Shown here one piece after another: positions 20,767-28,934 of a DNA stretch of 33,756 nucleotides; positions within the stretch are counted from its first letter, which is position 1, and each line of letters starts with the position of its first letter. Both the position numbers and the translations under genes were made by a program. A model generated the notes under the pieces. It did no database searches, was not told the DNA's origin, and saw only the letters and a list, made by a program, of their open reading frames with translations. Origin of the DNA: Leptolyngbyaceae cyanobacterium SM1_4_3 (lineage in GTDB: Bacteria; Cyanobacteriota; Cyanobacteriia; Elainellales; Elainellaceae); NCBI GenBank assembly GCA_012031415.1, contig JAAUTN010000030.1, positions 1 through 33,756 on the forward strand. Reading direction: 5' to 3'.

Positions 20767-21819
20767 TTAGCGGAAAGGAGGTGAGTAGAGCAAGCCACCA
20801 TTTGTCCAGAGTTCGTTAGGACCGCGCTCTAGCCCAAACGGTTCACCAATATTGCGCTCATAAATCTCGCCATAGTTACCCACTGCTCTCACTGCACGAG
20901 CTGCGAAGTCGTTGGGCAAACCCATGTCTGATCCTAAACTTCCTTCCAACCCCAAGAAAGTCCGAACGCTTGGATCTTCACTATTCTCAAATTCGCCGAT
21001 GTTTTCAGCGGTAATGCCAAACTCTTCAGCCTGGATCAAAGCGTAGGTAATCCATTTCACTGCATCAGACCACTGCGTATCACCATTAGCAACGGCTGGG
21101 CCAAGTGGCTCTTTGGACATCACCACGTCTAGGACTACGTGATCGTCGGGAGTCGGTAGAGTTTCACGACGAGCCGTAAGCTGAGAGCGGTCGGAGGTTA
21201 CACCCTGGCAGCGTCCTTGGGCATAGGCTGCATAAACAGCGTCTTCATCATCGAATACGATTGGAGTGAACTCAGCACCAATTTTTCGCATCTGGTCGGT
21301 TAGGTTCAACTCGGTTGTAGTGCCCGACTGAACACAGATAGACTGACCTGCTAGCCCTTCTAAGGCTGTAATGCCGCTAGCGGTGGATACCATCATGCCC
21401 TGACCATCGTAGAAGGTGGTAGGTGAAAATTCCATGCCAACAGAGGTGTCGCGGCTAATGGTCCAGGTCGTGTTGCGAATTAGCACATCTACTTCGCCCG
21501 ACTGAACGGCAGTAAAGCGTTCTTGGGCGCTGAGGTTACGATATTCAACCGCTTCGGGGTCATCAAACATGGCAGCGGCGATCGCCTTGCACAGGTCAAC
21601 GTCCATTCCCGAATATTCGCCCGTCTCATTGACGAAACTAAACCCAGGTAGCTGACCGTTTACGCCACAAACCAGAGAGCCTCGACCCAAAACAGTAGCC
21701 AGACGACCGCTAGATTCTTCGCCCTCCCCGGTTCCTGCCGTATCGGATGAAGAACTACAAGCCGCTATTGGTGCTACGGCAAGCATCATTGCCAATAGCA
21801 GAGAACCCCACTTACTCAT
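20767..21819 (-). CDS. natF: Amino-acid ABC transporter substrate-binding lipoprotein, NatF-like
   Basis: A 350-aa solute-binding protein of the SBP_bac_3 family (AapJ-like subgroup). From the ATG at 21819 the N-terminus is a lipoprotein signal (MSKWGSLLLAMMLAVAPIAAC), with the Cys in a lipobox-like IAAC, so it is probably lipid-anchored. The core has the amino-acid-binding pattern GVNGQLPGFSF, YSGMDVDLCKAIAAAMF and EVDVLIRNTTWTISRD. In Anabaena, NatF with NatG, NatH and BgtA makes the N-II transporter for acidic and neutral amino acids; substrate preference here is inferred from that order. A longer start at 21846 is in frame but would precede the signal peptide. Confidence 0.88.
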   Translation of the reverse strand: MSKWGSLLLAMMLAVAPIAACSSSSDTAGTGEGEESSGRLATVLGRGSLVCGVNGQLPGFSFVNETGEYSGMDVDLCKAIAAAMFDDPEAVEYRNLSAQERFTAVQSGEVDVLIRNTTWTISRDTSVGMEFSPTTFYDGQGMMVSTASGITALEGLAGQSICVQSGTTTELNLTDQMRKIGAEFTPIVFDDEDAVYAAYAQGRCQGVTSDRSQLTARRETLPTPDDHVVLDVVMSKEPLGPAVANGDTQWSDAVKWITYALIQAEEFGITAENIGEFENSEDPSVRTFLGLEGSLGSDMGLPNDFAARAVRAVGNYGEIYERNIGEPFGLERGPNELWTNGGLLYSPPFR

Positions 21820-22171
21820 ATAAATCTCACTCACTAATGTCAACAAACAGAGATTAGTATTGGCACAATAGCAGATTGTCTGAAGTAGCTGCCCAAACGC
21901 TTAACAGGACTCAATCTGCACAGCAGACATAGGATCAACGAGCCTTGAGCTTCGCCTCTGCCGCCCAAGAGGAGAGCCTGATAAACAGGAACAAACCGAA
22001 CTCCAGCTACTGCACTGAACTGTACTACCATCCAATGCTTTCGGCTTTCTGTTTGTATCTAATTGCACAATTCTCTGCCCCTACATAGACGCTAAATTGC
22101 GTAGAAGGGCTTGAGAAGAGTGAGAAGTTACATGAGTGAAGTGCAAAAATACTTAATTTTTTGAAGCTGGT
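21820..22171. promoter_or_regulatory. natF upstream region with possible NtcA-like site
   Basis: About 350 bp separates natF from the next gene upstream. On the minus strand, GTG-N8-TAC (plus 22055-22068) matches the nitrogen regulator NtcA consensus GTA-N8-TAC at five of six positions. No well-spaced -10 box follows, so the call is weak. A 63-codon open frame at 21840-22031 looks spurious. Confidence 0.2.
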
Positions 22172-22381
22172 CTAGCGACCTTGAGCCAAATCTCGAATCA
22201 GCGGCAGTCTGGACTGAATGTAAGCACTGAGCGCATCCAGTTCATGATGGTCAAGCGATCGCTCAGAGCGAACCTGACGCAACAACCACTGCACTAGACT
22301 AGAATCATCCAAACTTAAGAGAATGTTGGTTTGAGTCGTCTCGACCAAAGCCCAGAGTTGCCTCAACATCAAAGGAGTCAT
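22172..22381 (-). CDS. Small conserved hypothetical protein
   Basis: A 69-aa protein, largely helical, beginning MTPLMLRQLWALVETTQTNILLSLDDSSLVQWLLRQV when read from its ATG at 22381. From memory it resembles short proteins widespread in cyanobacteria with no assigned function. There is no signal peptide or membrane segment. It stands alone on the minus strand between the porin gene and the transporter operon. Confidence 0.65.
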   Translation of the reverse strand: MTPLMLRQLWALVETTQTNILLSLDDSSLVQWLLRQVRSERSLDHHELDALSAYIQSRLPLIRDLAQGR

Positions 22382-22647
22382 AGCGACCTTCCGTTCTTAA
22401 GCTTTCCTTTATTTTTCCCAAGATACCCGAATTTTGAGGGGAGTAGGATTCAGATCACACAAGACGAAACAAGAGTTACAAAACGCTTTACAAACTGATC
22501 GATAACTTGACTCAGAGCGTTTATGTTAAGAAAAGCAACATTTCCAGCTTAAAGGAAGTTGCCCTTTGCGATTCAACCTACCCCTTCCGTGCAGATACAG
22601 CAAACCGCACCTGCACAGAAGTTGTTGAGAAATATTAAGAGAGCAGT

Positions 22648-24519
22648 TTAGAAGGCAAACTGTGCCCGCAGGTTCCCCACGAAAATGGTTGGATTATCGC
22701 TAAAGTTATTGGCATTGCCAATCACATAGAACGCAGGAACCAGCGAAATATTGTCGGTTAGCGGGTAGTAATATGTCGCTTCAAATTCATATTGCACTCC
22801 GCCATCACCCCCGCCCGACACCAAAAACTCACGACCATCCAGCACAGAGAAAGGAATCATGTACGAAAGCGTTGCCAGTGCGCCCTCTTTCCCTAAATCA
22901 GGGAAAGCCAGCCCCGCCTGAAATGCCTGAGCATCTACATCTCCCGGCTCAATGTGCGTGATGCTGTAGGTGTATCGGCTAAAAATTCCGATACCAGGCG
23001 TAATCAACCAATCGAAATTGATATTAAATGTATCGGCAGTCGCGTCGTTCAAGCCACCACCCGCTCCATCGTCTAAAAGTCCATAGATGGGTTCTCCAGG
23101 TGCTCCACCCACTTGTCCAAATACAGCATTGAGGTTGGAGCGATTGTACAGCAACCGCACATTGAAGGTACTGCTAGGCGAGTAAGTGATTTCAGCGGTC
23201 AGGGTGTTTGTCCCGCCAAATAAACCTTCATCTGGATTAGAGGAAGTTCTAAACAAGTCACTGGGGAGAAATTCGTTATTTTCACCCAGGTAACCTACCC
23301 CCAGGCGAAACTGGTCGCTAAGTTGCCACAGCGCCACTGCACCTGAACCGCGATCAATCGTGTTAAGCAGCGTGCTGCCGATTGAATTAAAGCTGCTAGT
23401 GCCGTTTAGGAAGAAGGTGAAGTTGTTGGCATCAAAGTAGCGATACCAGTTAACTCTGGGGCCAACTATGACTTGCACATCGTCACCGACGGGAAATTCA
23501 TAAAATAGCTCCCGGATGATTACGGTGACATCACCTATATCTACTCCAGCCGTCTGGTCGGTATAGGGCACCCCAAAAGTGTTGTAAAGACCTGCCGAAG
23601 CAAAAACATTCGCGGGTGAGTCTCCATTGCCCACCGCTAGCTGTGTCACCAGATTATCTCGCCCTGTAAAAGAAGTATTGAGTGTTAGCCAGACCAGATT
23701 GCTGAAGGTGATTTCTGGGTCGTCGGTGACTTCTGCGGTCAGGGGTCTACCTGTAACCGGATCTCGTCCTGCGGGTCGGATGACGGGAGGAGCAGTGATG
23801 TCAGACGTTTCTACTTGAATGTCTCCGTCTGCAAAAGCTCCGGTGAGGTTAAACCAAACCAGACCACTGAGGGTTGTCGTGGTAGAGAACTGGTTTGCTT
23901 CGAGTTCGGCAGTTTGGGCTTCCAGGGCATCCACTCGACCACGCAGACTGGCAAGCTCTGCGGCAAATTCTTCCTGGAGACGCTCAATGGTTGCTAAGTC
24001 TTCACGGGTTGCTGCGTCTTCTAACCCTACGGCAATTAGCTCGTTTACTCGGTCGAGACAGGCATTTAGCCCCGCTGCAAATTCGTAGCGAGTCAGGGCC
24101 CGATCGCCCCGATAGGTGCCATCGGGGTATCCAGCAATACAGCCATAGCGTTCTACCAGAGATTGCACGGCTTGAAAGGCCCAGTCGGTTGGCTGAACGT
24201 CAGATAGTTGGGAGACTGAGGTGAGTTGAGACATCGCCCTTTGGGAGGTATCTGCCGAAGCGGTTTGTCTGATCGAGGAAGATGACTCCGTTTCGGCTAA
24301 AGGAGAAGTGCGATCGCCATTCTCTGCAATTCCCGCAAGAAATTCTGCTGACGTTATTTCTGTCGCAAGTGTCTCAGTCGTAGATGCTGCTTGCGGCTTA
24401 GTTTTTTGGAGAATTAAGCGAGTTTCAGTTTCGCGGGCGATCGCCTCCCCTACACCAACCCAATAAAAAGCCAAAGCTGCCGCGTTCAGCAGCAGCATTT
24501 GCCAAAGGTACTTATGCAT
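22648..24519 (-). CDS. Cyanobacterial iron-uptake-type porin with SLH domain
   Basis: A 623-aa outer-membrane porin of the cyanobacterial OprB/SomA type. After a signal peptide (residues about 1-27, ending GEAIA) there is a Ser/Thr-rich linker, then an SLH domain at about 100-160 (LSDVQPTDWAFQAVQSLVERYGCIAGYPDGTYRG) that binds the peptidoglycan layer, a coiled-coil segment (REDLATIERLQEEFAAELASLRGRVDALEAQ) and a long beta-barrel ending in QFAF with a terminal Phe. Many such proteins are annotated as iron uptake porins; some pass inorganic ions more generally. The ATG has GAGG about 8 nt upstream. Confidence 0.9.
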   Translation of the reverse strand: MHKYLWQMLLLNAAALAFYWVGVGEAIARETETRLILQKTKPQAASTTETLATEITSAEFLAGIAENGDRTSPLAETESSSSIRQTASADTSQRAMSQLTSVSQLSDVQPTDWAFQAVQSLVERYGCIAGYPDGTYRGDRALTRYEFAAGLNACLDRVNELIAVGLEDAATREDLATIERLQEEFAAELASLRGRVDALEAQTAELEANQFSTTTTLSGLVWFNLTGAFADGDIQVETSDITAPPVIRPAGRDPVTGRPLTAEVTDDPEITFSNLVWLTLNTSFTGRDNLVTQLAVGNGDSPANVFASAGLYNTFGVPYTDQTAGVDIGDVTVIIRELFYEFPVGDDVQVIVGPRVNWYRYFDANNFTFFLNGTSSFNSIGSTLLNTIDRGSGAVALWQLSDQFRLGVGYLGENNEFLPSDLFRTSSNPDEGLFGGTNTLTAEITYSPSSTFNVRLLYNRSNLNAVFGQVGGAPGEPIYGLLDDGAGGGLNDATADTFNINFDWLITPGIGIFSRYTYSITHIEPGDVDAQAFQAGLAFPDLGKEGALATLSYMIPFSVLDGREFLVSGGGDGGVQYEFEATYYYPLTDNISLVPAFYVIGNANNFSDNPTIFVGNLRAQFAF

Positions 24520-24631
24520 CTAATCCTCACACCAAGATTTATGGAATTTGAGGATGAACTTAGCAAAGGCACTCAGGGGGATATGTAATCTTAGCTACAA
24601 GAGAACGTCTAAAATCAGAAATGTCACCAAT

Positions 24632-24698
24632 GCATCATTTGATCCGGGCACCATTTGATTCGGGCATTATTTAATCGGAGCATTATTTGATCCGGGCA
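24632..24698. repeat. 16-bp tandem repeat, four units
   Basis: Four head-to-tail 16-bp units start at 24632, 24648, 24664 and 24680. Units 1 and 4 read GCATCATTTGATCCGG and GCATTATTTGATCCGG; units 2 and 3 differ at a few positions. A partial fifth unit runs into the stop codon of the TetR-fusion gene. The array lies 113 bp upstream of the porin ATG. Confidence 0.85.
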
Positions 24699-26000
24699 TT
24701 AAAAGCCTTCTGGGTCTTGCCCCGCAGGAGGAACAAGTTTGGCTTTAGGTTTTTGATCCAACTGAACTGCCTGCTGTAACGCAGCCTTTTCCCTGGCTCT
24801 TTGAACATAAGGCTGTAGCTGCGTGACAGCCCAACCGCTGAGAATACTTAAACCGTCCAGACTCATGCCCTTCAACAGCATTTCTACGCACCAGGTTTGC
24901 CGTGCCTGCTCAATTTGTAGCGATTGTCCGGATGGCGTAGTCAAGTTTTCTACCCAAATCTGCCAGCGCAGCCGAAGTTCTACTTCTGAAATTGGGCTTC
25001 CTGCTTCATTCAGAAATAGCGCAGACTGAGTATCCTTGCGGGTTTTGAGCCATTGTGTCAGGGGATTACGAGTCGCCGAGCCATAGCGCTGTCCCATGAT
25101 CCACTGATTCAGGGGAACTTGACGAAACGTTCCTTGATTAATCTGAAGCAGATGTTGATGGATGTCTTGAACGTAGTGCGATCGCCGCAGCCCAGAAACC
25201 TCTGAAGGACTTAAACCTGCCCCAAACAGAACATATGCCAGGGCATAGTCTTGAGTATCTAGCTTTTTTGCTCGCTGTAAGATTACGTGAACCAGGCTAG
25301 CAGGCAAGTCAGCCGTGCTTTGTTTTGGACTTGCCAAACCAGGCTGAACTTCATTGGTGTCATCTGGTTTATCAAGCGTTGAGCGGTCGCCAGGTTGTTC
25401 TGAAGCCAGCATACTGCCTCGAAGCAATAGCTTTACCAGATCAGTGATGAAATCGTGGCGATCGCCCCAAAGCTGGTGAAATTCGCTAGTCAATTCCAAC
25501 ATGGCATATCCTAACAGCGCCAGGTTGAGGAATCCAGCCAGCTTTTCTACAGAAAAGTAATCTAGCGACTGCTCCTGAAGCACCGTTGCTAAATATTGCG
25601 CCGTGTAGTGATTGACCTGATTTAGCCCATGACCTAATGCCTGTCGATTTTCCAGAGAATATTTACCCGCCTCGCCAATTAGCGATCGCACAAGTTCTGG
25701 CATCTGATCTAGCTTCTGCAAACATTTTCCACCATAGGTACTAAACGCCTGAGCCACATCATCCGCATCGTTTGCCGTTTGCCCTAGAGATTCTCCCAAG
25801 CGAGTAAAAATTCGCGTGTCTTCAATTACCGCTAAGAGCAAGCCATGCTTGTTGCCAAACTGCCGAAACAGCGTCACTTCATTCACATCTGCTAGCTCAG
25901 CAATTTGTCGAGTCGTCGTCTCAGTAATGCCTTGAGCCGCAAATAGCTGAAGCGCCGCCTGAATCAAACGCTGTCGAGTTGAACTAGGTTGATGACTCAT
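24699..26000 (-). CDS. TetR-family regulator fused to a degenerate tyrosine-recombinase-like domain
   Basis: A 433-aa protein, about twice the usual TetR length. Residues 8-60 are a TetR helix-turn-helix (RQRLIQAALQLFAAQG, TTRQIAELADVNEVTLFRQFGNKHGLL) and residues about 65-200 a helical ligand/dimer domain. After a polar linker (about 200-230), residues 231-405 resemble the catalytic fold of tyrosine recombinases: FGAGLSPSEVSGLR, then QGTFRQVPLNQW, IEQARQTW, LSILSGW and PYVQRARE. The first catalytic Arg position appears to be Ser264 and the usual HxxR His is Glu364, while Arg367, Trp390 and Tyr398 remain, so recombinase activity is unlikely. It is divergent from the desaturase gene and probably represses it and itself. 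The domain assignment is by eye. Confidence 0.7.
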   Translation of the reverse strand: MSHQPSSTRQRLIQAALQLFAAQGITETTTRQIAELADVNEVTLFRQFGNKHGLLLAVIEDTRIFTRLGESLGQTANDADDVAQAFSTYGGKCLQKLDQMPELVRSLIGEAGKYSLENRQALGHGLNQVNHYTAQYLATVLQEQSLDYFSVEKLAGFLNLALLGYAMLELTSEFHQLWGDRHDFITDLVKLLLRGSMLASEQPGDRSTLDKPDDTNEVQPGLASPKQSTADLPASLVHVILQRAKKLDTQDYALAYVLFGAGLSPSEVSGLRRSHYVQDIHQHLLQINQGTFRQVPLNQWIMGQRYGSATRNPLTQWLKTRKDTQSALFLNEAGSPISEVELRLRWQIWVENLTTPSGQSLQIEQARQTWCVEMLLKGMSLDGLSILSGWAVTQLQPYVQRAREKAALQQAVQLDQKPKAKLVPPAGQDPEGF

Positions 26001-26008
26001 TGGAAAGA

Positions 26009-26025
26009 TGCAAGTGGTACTTGCA
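26009..26025. promoter_or_regulatory. Operator 1, perfect palindrome TGCAAGT-GGT-ACTTGCA
   Basis: Seven-bp perfect arms with a 3-bp centre, 9 bp upstream of the regulator ATG and overlapping the -35 box of the desaturase promoter. Its size and symmetry suit a TetR dimer. Binding here could block both divergent genes. Confidence 0.7.
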
Positions 26026-26049
26026 TTTGCACGGGAACATTGCTATGCT
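26021..26049 (+). promoter_or_regulatory. Candidate promoter of the desaturase gene
   Basis: TTGCAT (26021-26026) and TATGCT (26044-26049) are separated by exactly 17 bp. Each matches four of six consensus positions of a sigma-70-type promoter. Transcription would start at about 26056, inside operator 2. Confidence 0.5.
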
Positions 26050-26054
26050 GAGAA

Positions 26055-26071
26055 TGTAAGCAACACTTGCA
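26055..26071. promoter_or_regulatory. Operator 2, TGTAAGC-AAC-ACTTGCA
   Basis: It matches operator 1 at 12 of the 14 arm positions, including an identical right arm. Its centre is 46 bp from that of operator 1. It lies at the predicted transcription start of the desaturase gene. Confidence 0.6.
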
Positions 26072-26197
26072 CTCTTCTTTTACTGTAACGGTATTCCTAC
26101 CGCGTGAAGCCAAACTAACGAAAAGGAAAATTTAACTTCCTCCAGTGGCTTTCCTGAGTGGGCTGGATTGATGCAAGGCACTTTCTAAGGAAGATTT

Positions 26198-27058
26198 ATG
26201 ACTTCTAATTCTATTCATGCTGCCCCCGACAGCGGCGAGTCTCTGGTGCTAAATTGGGTAAACGTCATCTTTTTTGGCACAATCCATCTTCTGGCCCTGC
26301 TGGCTCCCTGGTTTTTCTCCTGGTCGGCTCTGGGTATAGCTATCTTTTTGCACTGGTTGCTTGGCAGCATTGGCATCTGTCTAGGCTATCATCGCCTCCT
26401 GACACACCGTAGCTTTCAGGTGTCTAAACCGCTGGAATACGTTATCGCTACCATTGGCGCACTGGCACTCCAGGGAGGTCCTATTTTTTGGGTTTCTGGG
26501 CACCGCCAACATCACCTCTACACCGAAGATGAACACAAAGATCCCTACGCTGCCAGTCGCGGATTTTGGTGGAGTCATATGCTCTGGTTACTTTACCCTC
26601 GTGCCCAGTTTTTCAAACGGGAAACCTATCAAAAGTACGCGCCTGATCTAGCTCGTGACCCTTACTATCGCTGGCTCGATCGCAACTTTTTGCTACTGCA
26701 AATTCCCCTCGGATTGCTGCTTTTCGCTCTAGGCGGTTGGTCTTTTGTAGTCTACGGCTCAATCTTGAGGGCAGTGTTACTCTGGCATAGCACTTGGCTG
26801 ATTAACTCTGCCACTCACATGACTGGCTACCGCTCCTTTGAAGTAAAAGACGGATCTCGGAATCTCTGGTGGGCAGCCCTGCTTACCTACGGGGAAGGCT
26901 GGCACAACAATCATCACGCTCATCCGAATGTGGCCAAAGCAGGCTGGAAATGGTGGGAATTGGACATTACCTGGTGGGCGATTCAAGCGCTAAGAATGAT
27001 GGGTTTAGCGAAAAAAGTAGTCACGCCGCCTCAAACACCAGTCTCTATCAATCAATAA
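26198..27058 (+). CDS. Acyl-lipid/acyl-CoA-type fatty-acid desaturase, delta-9 (DesC-like)
   Basis: A 286-aa integral-membrane di-iron desaturase that introduces a double bond into a fatty acyl chain, controlling membrane fluidity. The three histidine boxes are HRLLTH (65-70), HRQHH (102-106) and HNNHH (236-240), with hydrophobic spans between them. The compact length and box pattern match the cyanobacterial delta-9 (DesC) group. It is transcribed divergently from the TetR-like fusion, with two palindromic operators around its promoter, and ends at a strong terminator. The exact regiospecificity cannot be read from sequence. Confidence 0.9.
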   Translation: MTSNSIHAAPDSGESLVLNWVNVIFFGTIHLLALLAPWFFSWSALGIAIFLHWLLGSIGICLGYHRLLTHRSFQVSKPLEYVIATIGALALQGGPIFWVSGHRQHHLYTEDEHKDPYAASRGFWWSHMLWLLYPRAQFFKRETYQKYAPDLARDPYYRWLDRNFLLLQIPLGLLLFALGGWSFVVYGSILRAVLLWHSTWLINSATHMTGYRSFEVKDGSRNLWWAALLTYGEGWHNNHHAHPNVAKAGWKWWELDITWWAIQALRMMGLAKKVVTPPQTPVSINQ

Positions 27059-27242
27059 CTTACAGTGCTTCGCGCTGGAGTGCGTTTAGATTCTTTGTTG
27101 ATGTAAGGTTGTTTGATTTTGCGCTGAGGATTGCAGATTAAATAACCTGTGGGGCAGGTGAGACACCCACTCGGACGGGGGCAAAATACCCAGCTTCATA
27201 TAAAAACGGTATAAGTCCTGTAAATGTAGAATCAACAATGCA

Positions 27243-27280
27243 AAAAAGACTCTGCTCTATGCGTGGAGCAGAGTCTTTTT
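27243..27280. terminator. Bidirectional rho-independent terminator
   Basis: A perfect 15-bp stem, AAAAAGACTCTGCTC (27243-27257) and GAGCAGAGTCTTTTT (27266-27280), with an 8-nt loop and U-runs on both strands. It lies between the desaturase gene and the convergent 183-aa gene and can serve both. Confidence 0.88.
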
Positions 27281-27302
27281 AAGTTTCCACACATTGAAAT
27301 AT

Positions 27303-27854
27303 CTAGACTTTCTGAGGAAATACAGCCTTTCTTTGTAAAAGCCAACTTGGTGCAGATAGTCCAAGCCCTGAACGATTAGAAGTATTTTGTATGGAAAAAG
27401 ATTCTCGCTGCACATAACTGACGCAACCTTCGCCTTCACCAGAGTCAACGTCATAGGTGAAGGCACTTTGACCCTTGTTAGACTGGCGGTTGAGATGAAA
27501 GATAAAGTCAAATGGGGCATACTTCAGCCCTAATAACTCACCATCCATAAAGTGCAAGGCGGGTGAGTCAGGAAACCTAACATCATCTGATTCGCTATAT
27601 CTGTTGTTGAGAAATTTGAAAAAAATCTTTAGCCCTTGAACAAGTCCAATAGTTTCAAATCCTTGTCCAGAAAGGATAGAGGCATCATAGCTAAAGAACC
27701 CTTCAAAGGTTTTACCCGCTAATAAGCCAGAACTGAGTTGTACTTTGAAGTCACAGGTAGTAGCACCCCATTCCCCTTTGGCATTAATAGAAGCGGTTTT
27801 TGAAGGTGCTTTGGCGATCGCCACTGTCGGTTTTGGGTTGAGATTAGTACTCAT
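27303..27854 (-). CDS. Hypothetical protein with secreted-beta-protein-like core but no signal peptide
   Basis: A 183-aa protein of unknown function. The central part (FEGFFSYDASILSGQGFETI, then VRFPDSPALHFMDGELLGLKY and FTYDVDSGEGEGCVSYVQ) resembles the beta-rich core of many cyanobacterial PEP-CTERM and related proteins by eye, with the motif pattern Gly-x-Phe-Ser-Tyr-Asp and Phe-x-Asp-Gly-x-Leu-x-Gly-Leu. The N-terminus MSTNLNPKPTVAIAK is polar and there is no C-terminal anchor, so it looks cytosolic or exported by a non-Sec route. It is a single gene ending at the shared terminator. Confidence 0.65.
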   Translation of the reverse strand: MSTNLNPKPTVAIAKAPSKTASINAKGEWGATTCDFKVQLSSGLLAGKTFEGFFSYDASILSGQGFETIGLVQGLKIFFKFLNNRYSESDDVRFPDSPALHFMDGELLGLKYAPFDFIFHLNRQSNKGQSAFTYDVDSGEGEGCVSYVQRESFSIQNTSNRSGLGLSAPSWLLQRKAVFPQKV

Positions 27855-28070
27855 TTTTACCGTATATTGCTCTACGCGATTAAGTATGGGTGCAACTGCA
27901 ACTTGCTAGCAGCCCTTATCGAGGCACGACGGATAGGAGGAGTTTGGAGCAAGCTGATCAGGTAAGCACTCTAATAAAAGCATATTTACTGGCAGGGCAT
28001 TAGGCTACAGGCTTAATACGGACTTGAATCAAATAATACACAAGCTGTTTAAGTAGTTGCACCAGTATCT

Positions 28071-28934
28071 TCAAGGCGTATTGACAGCAAAAATGTCTGG
28101 AACAGCCGATAGTCCCTTGTAAGCAAGAATTTCCTTAGCAGGTTTGCGATCGCCATTACAAGCAATTCGCCGAGGGGCATCTAGCAACTGAATAGAAAAG
28201 CCGAAGCTACTGTATAGCTCAATAATTCGATCTGTTGCCTGATTTGAGGCCACAACGGGGCCGTTATGATGCTGTAACCATTCTGCTAGCCGAATTTGGT
28301 CTTGCCACTTAAAGTCGTTTGCACTGTATTTGGTGAACTCTACATCATAGGGCGGGTCAGCATAAACGAAGTCATCGGAGTGAGTTGGCAGCCTTGTGAA
28401 ATCCATTGAGACAAACTCAAATTTCTTCAAAGCATTGATGTAAGACAAAAAATTTTCAACGTAGTGAATCGTTTTGTATCGACCAAAAGGAACGTTAAAC
28501 TGGTTGCTGTTATTAAATCGACATAGCCCATTATATCCGGTGCGATTCATAAAATAGAACAGCTTGGCTGCATCCAAACTGTCTGCCTGGTCATTACGAA
28601 CTAATTCATTGAACCTTTGCCGACAAAAATAGTAATAGTCAGAATCATTCTTTAAAGGGATATCAATCAGCAGCCCTTTTTGTAGCCAGCGGTAAAAGTT
28701 GATTAAATGCGAGTTTAAATCATTGAGTAAAGCTGACTCAGGCTGTAACCCCAGCGCAACAGCCATCCCTCCTACAAAGGGTTCTACTAATCTGAAGCTG
28801 GAATGCGACCCCTGGCTGACATCTCGAAGAGATCGCCAAATCCTCCTTAAAACTGGCACTAACCAGCGCTTCCCGCCGGCCCATTTAAGAGGAGGACTCA
28901 AAACTTCATCTCTGGCTAATAAAGCTTGAGCCAC
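28071..28934 (-). CDS. Dam-like DNA adenine-N6 methyltransferase
   Basis: A 287-aa D12-class methyltransferase that transfers a methyl group from S-adenosylmethionine to adenine. The order is PPLKWAGGKRWLVP (14-27), the SAM-binding EPFVGG (51-56), RTGYNGLCRFN followed by FNVPFGRYK (131-154) and the catalytic DPPY (193-196). The NGLCR/NVPFGRYK segment is strikingly like E. coli Dam, so GATC is the likeliest target. It has no adjacent restriction gene and therefore looks solitary. The GTG start at 28934 has GAGGAGA upstream. Cyanobacteria often carry solitary GATC methylases, and HIP1 (GCGATCGC) contains GATC. Confidence 0.9.
   Translation of the reverse strand: MAQALLARDEVLSPPLKWAGGKRWLVPVLRRIWRSLRDVSQGSHSSFRLVEPFVGGMAVALGLQPESALLNDLNSHLINFYRWLQKGLLIDIPLKNDSDYYYFCRQRFNELVRNDQADSLDAAKLFYFMNRTGYNGLCRFNNSNQFNVPFGRYKTIHYVENFLSYINALKKFEFVSMDFTRLPTHSDDFVYADPPYDVEFTKYSANDFKWQDQIRLAEWLQHHNGPVVASNQATDRIIELYSSFGFSIQLLDAPRRIACNGDRKPAKEILAYKGLSAVPDIFAVNTP

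Noticed and set aside
21840-22031. 63-codon minus-strand frame overlapping the natF start region
   Set aside because: It has no recognisable motif and occupies the natF promoter region; it is probably chance.
24699-26000. Active integrase or mobile element based on the recombinase-like domain
   Set aside because: Key catalytic positions are replaced, the domain is fused to TetR, and no flanking target-site repeats are seen.
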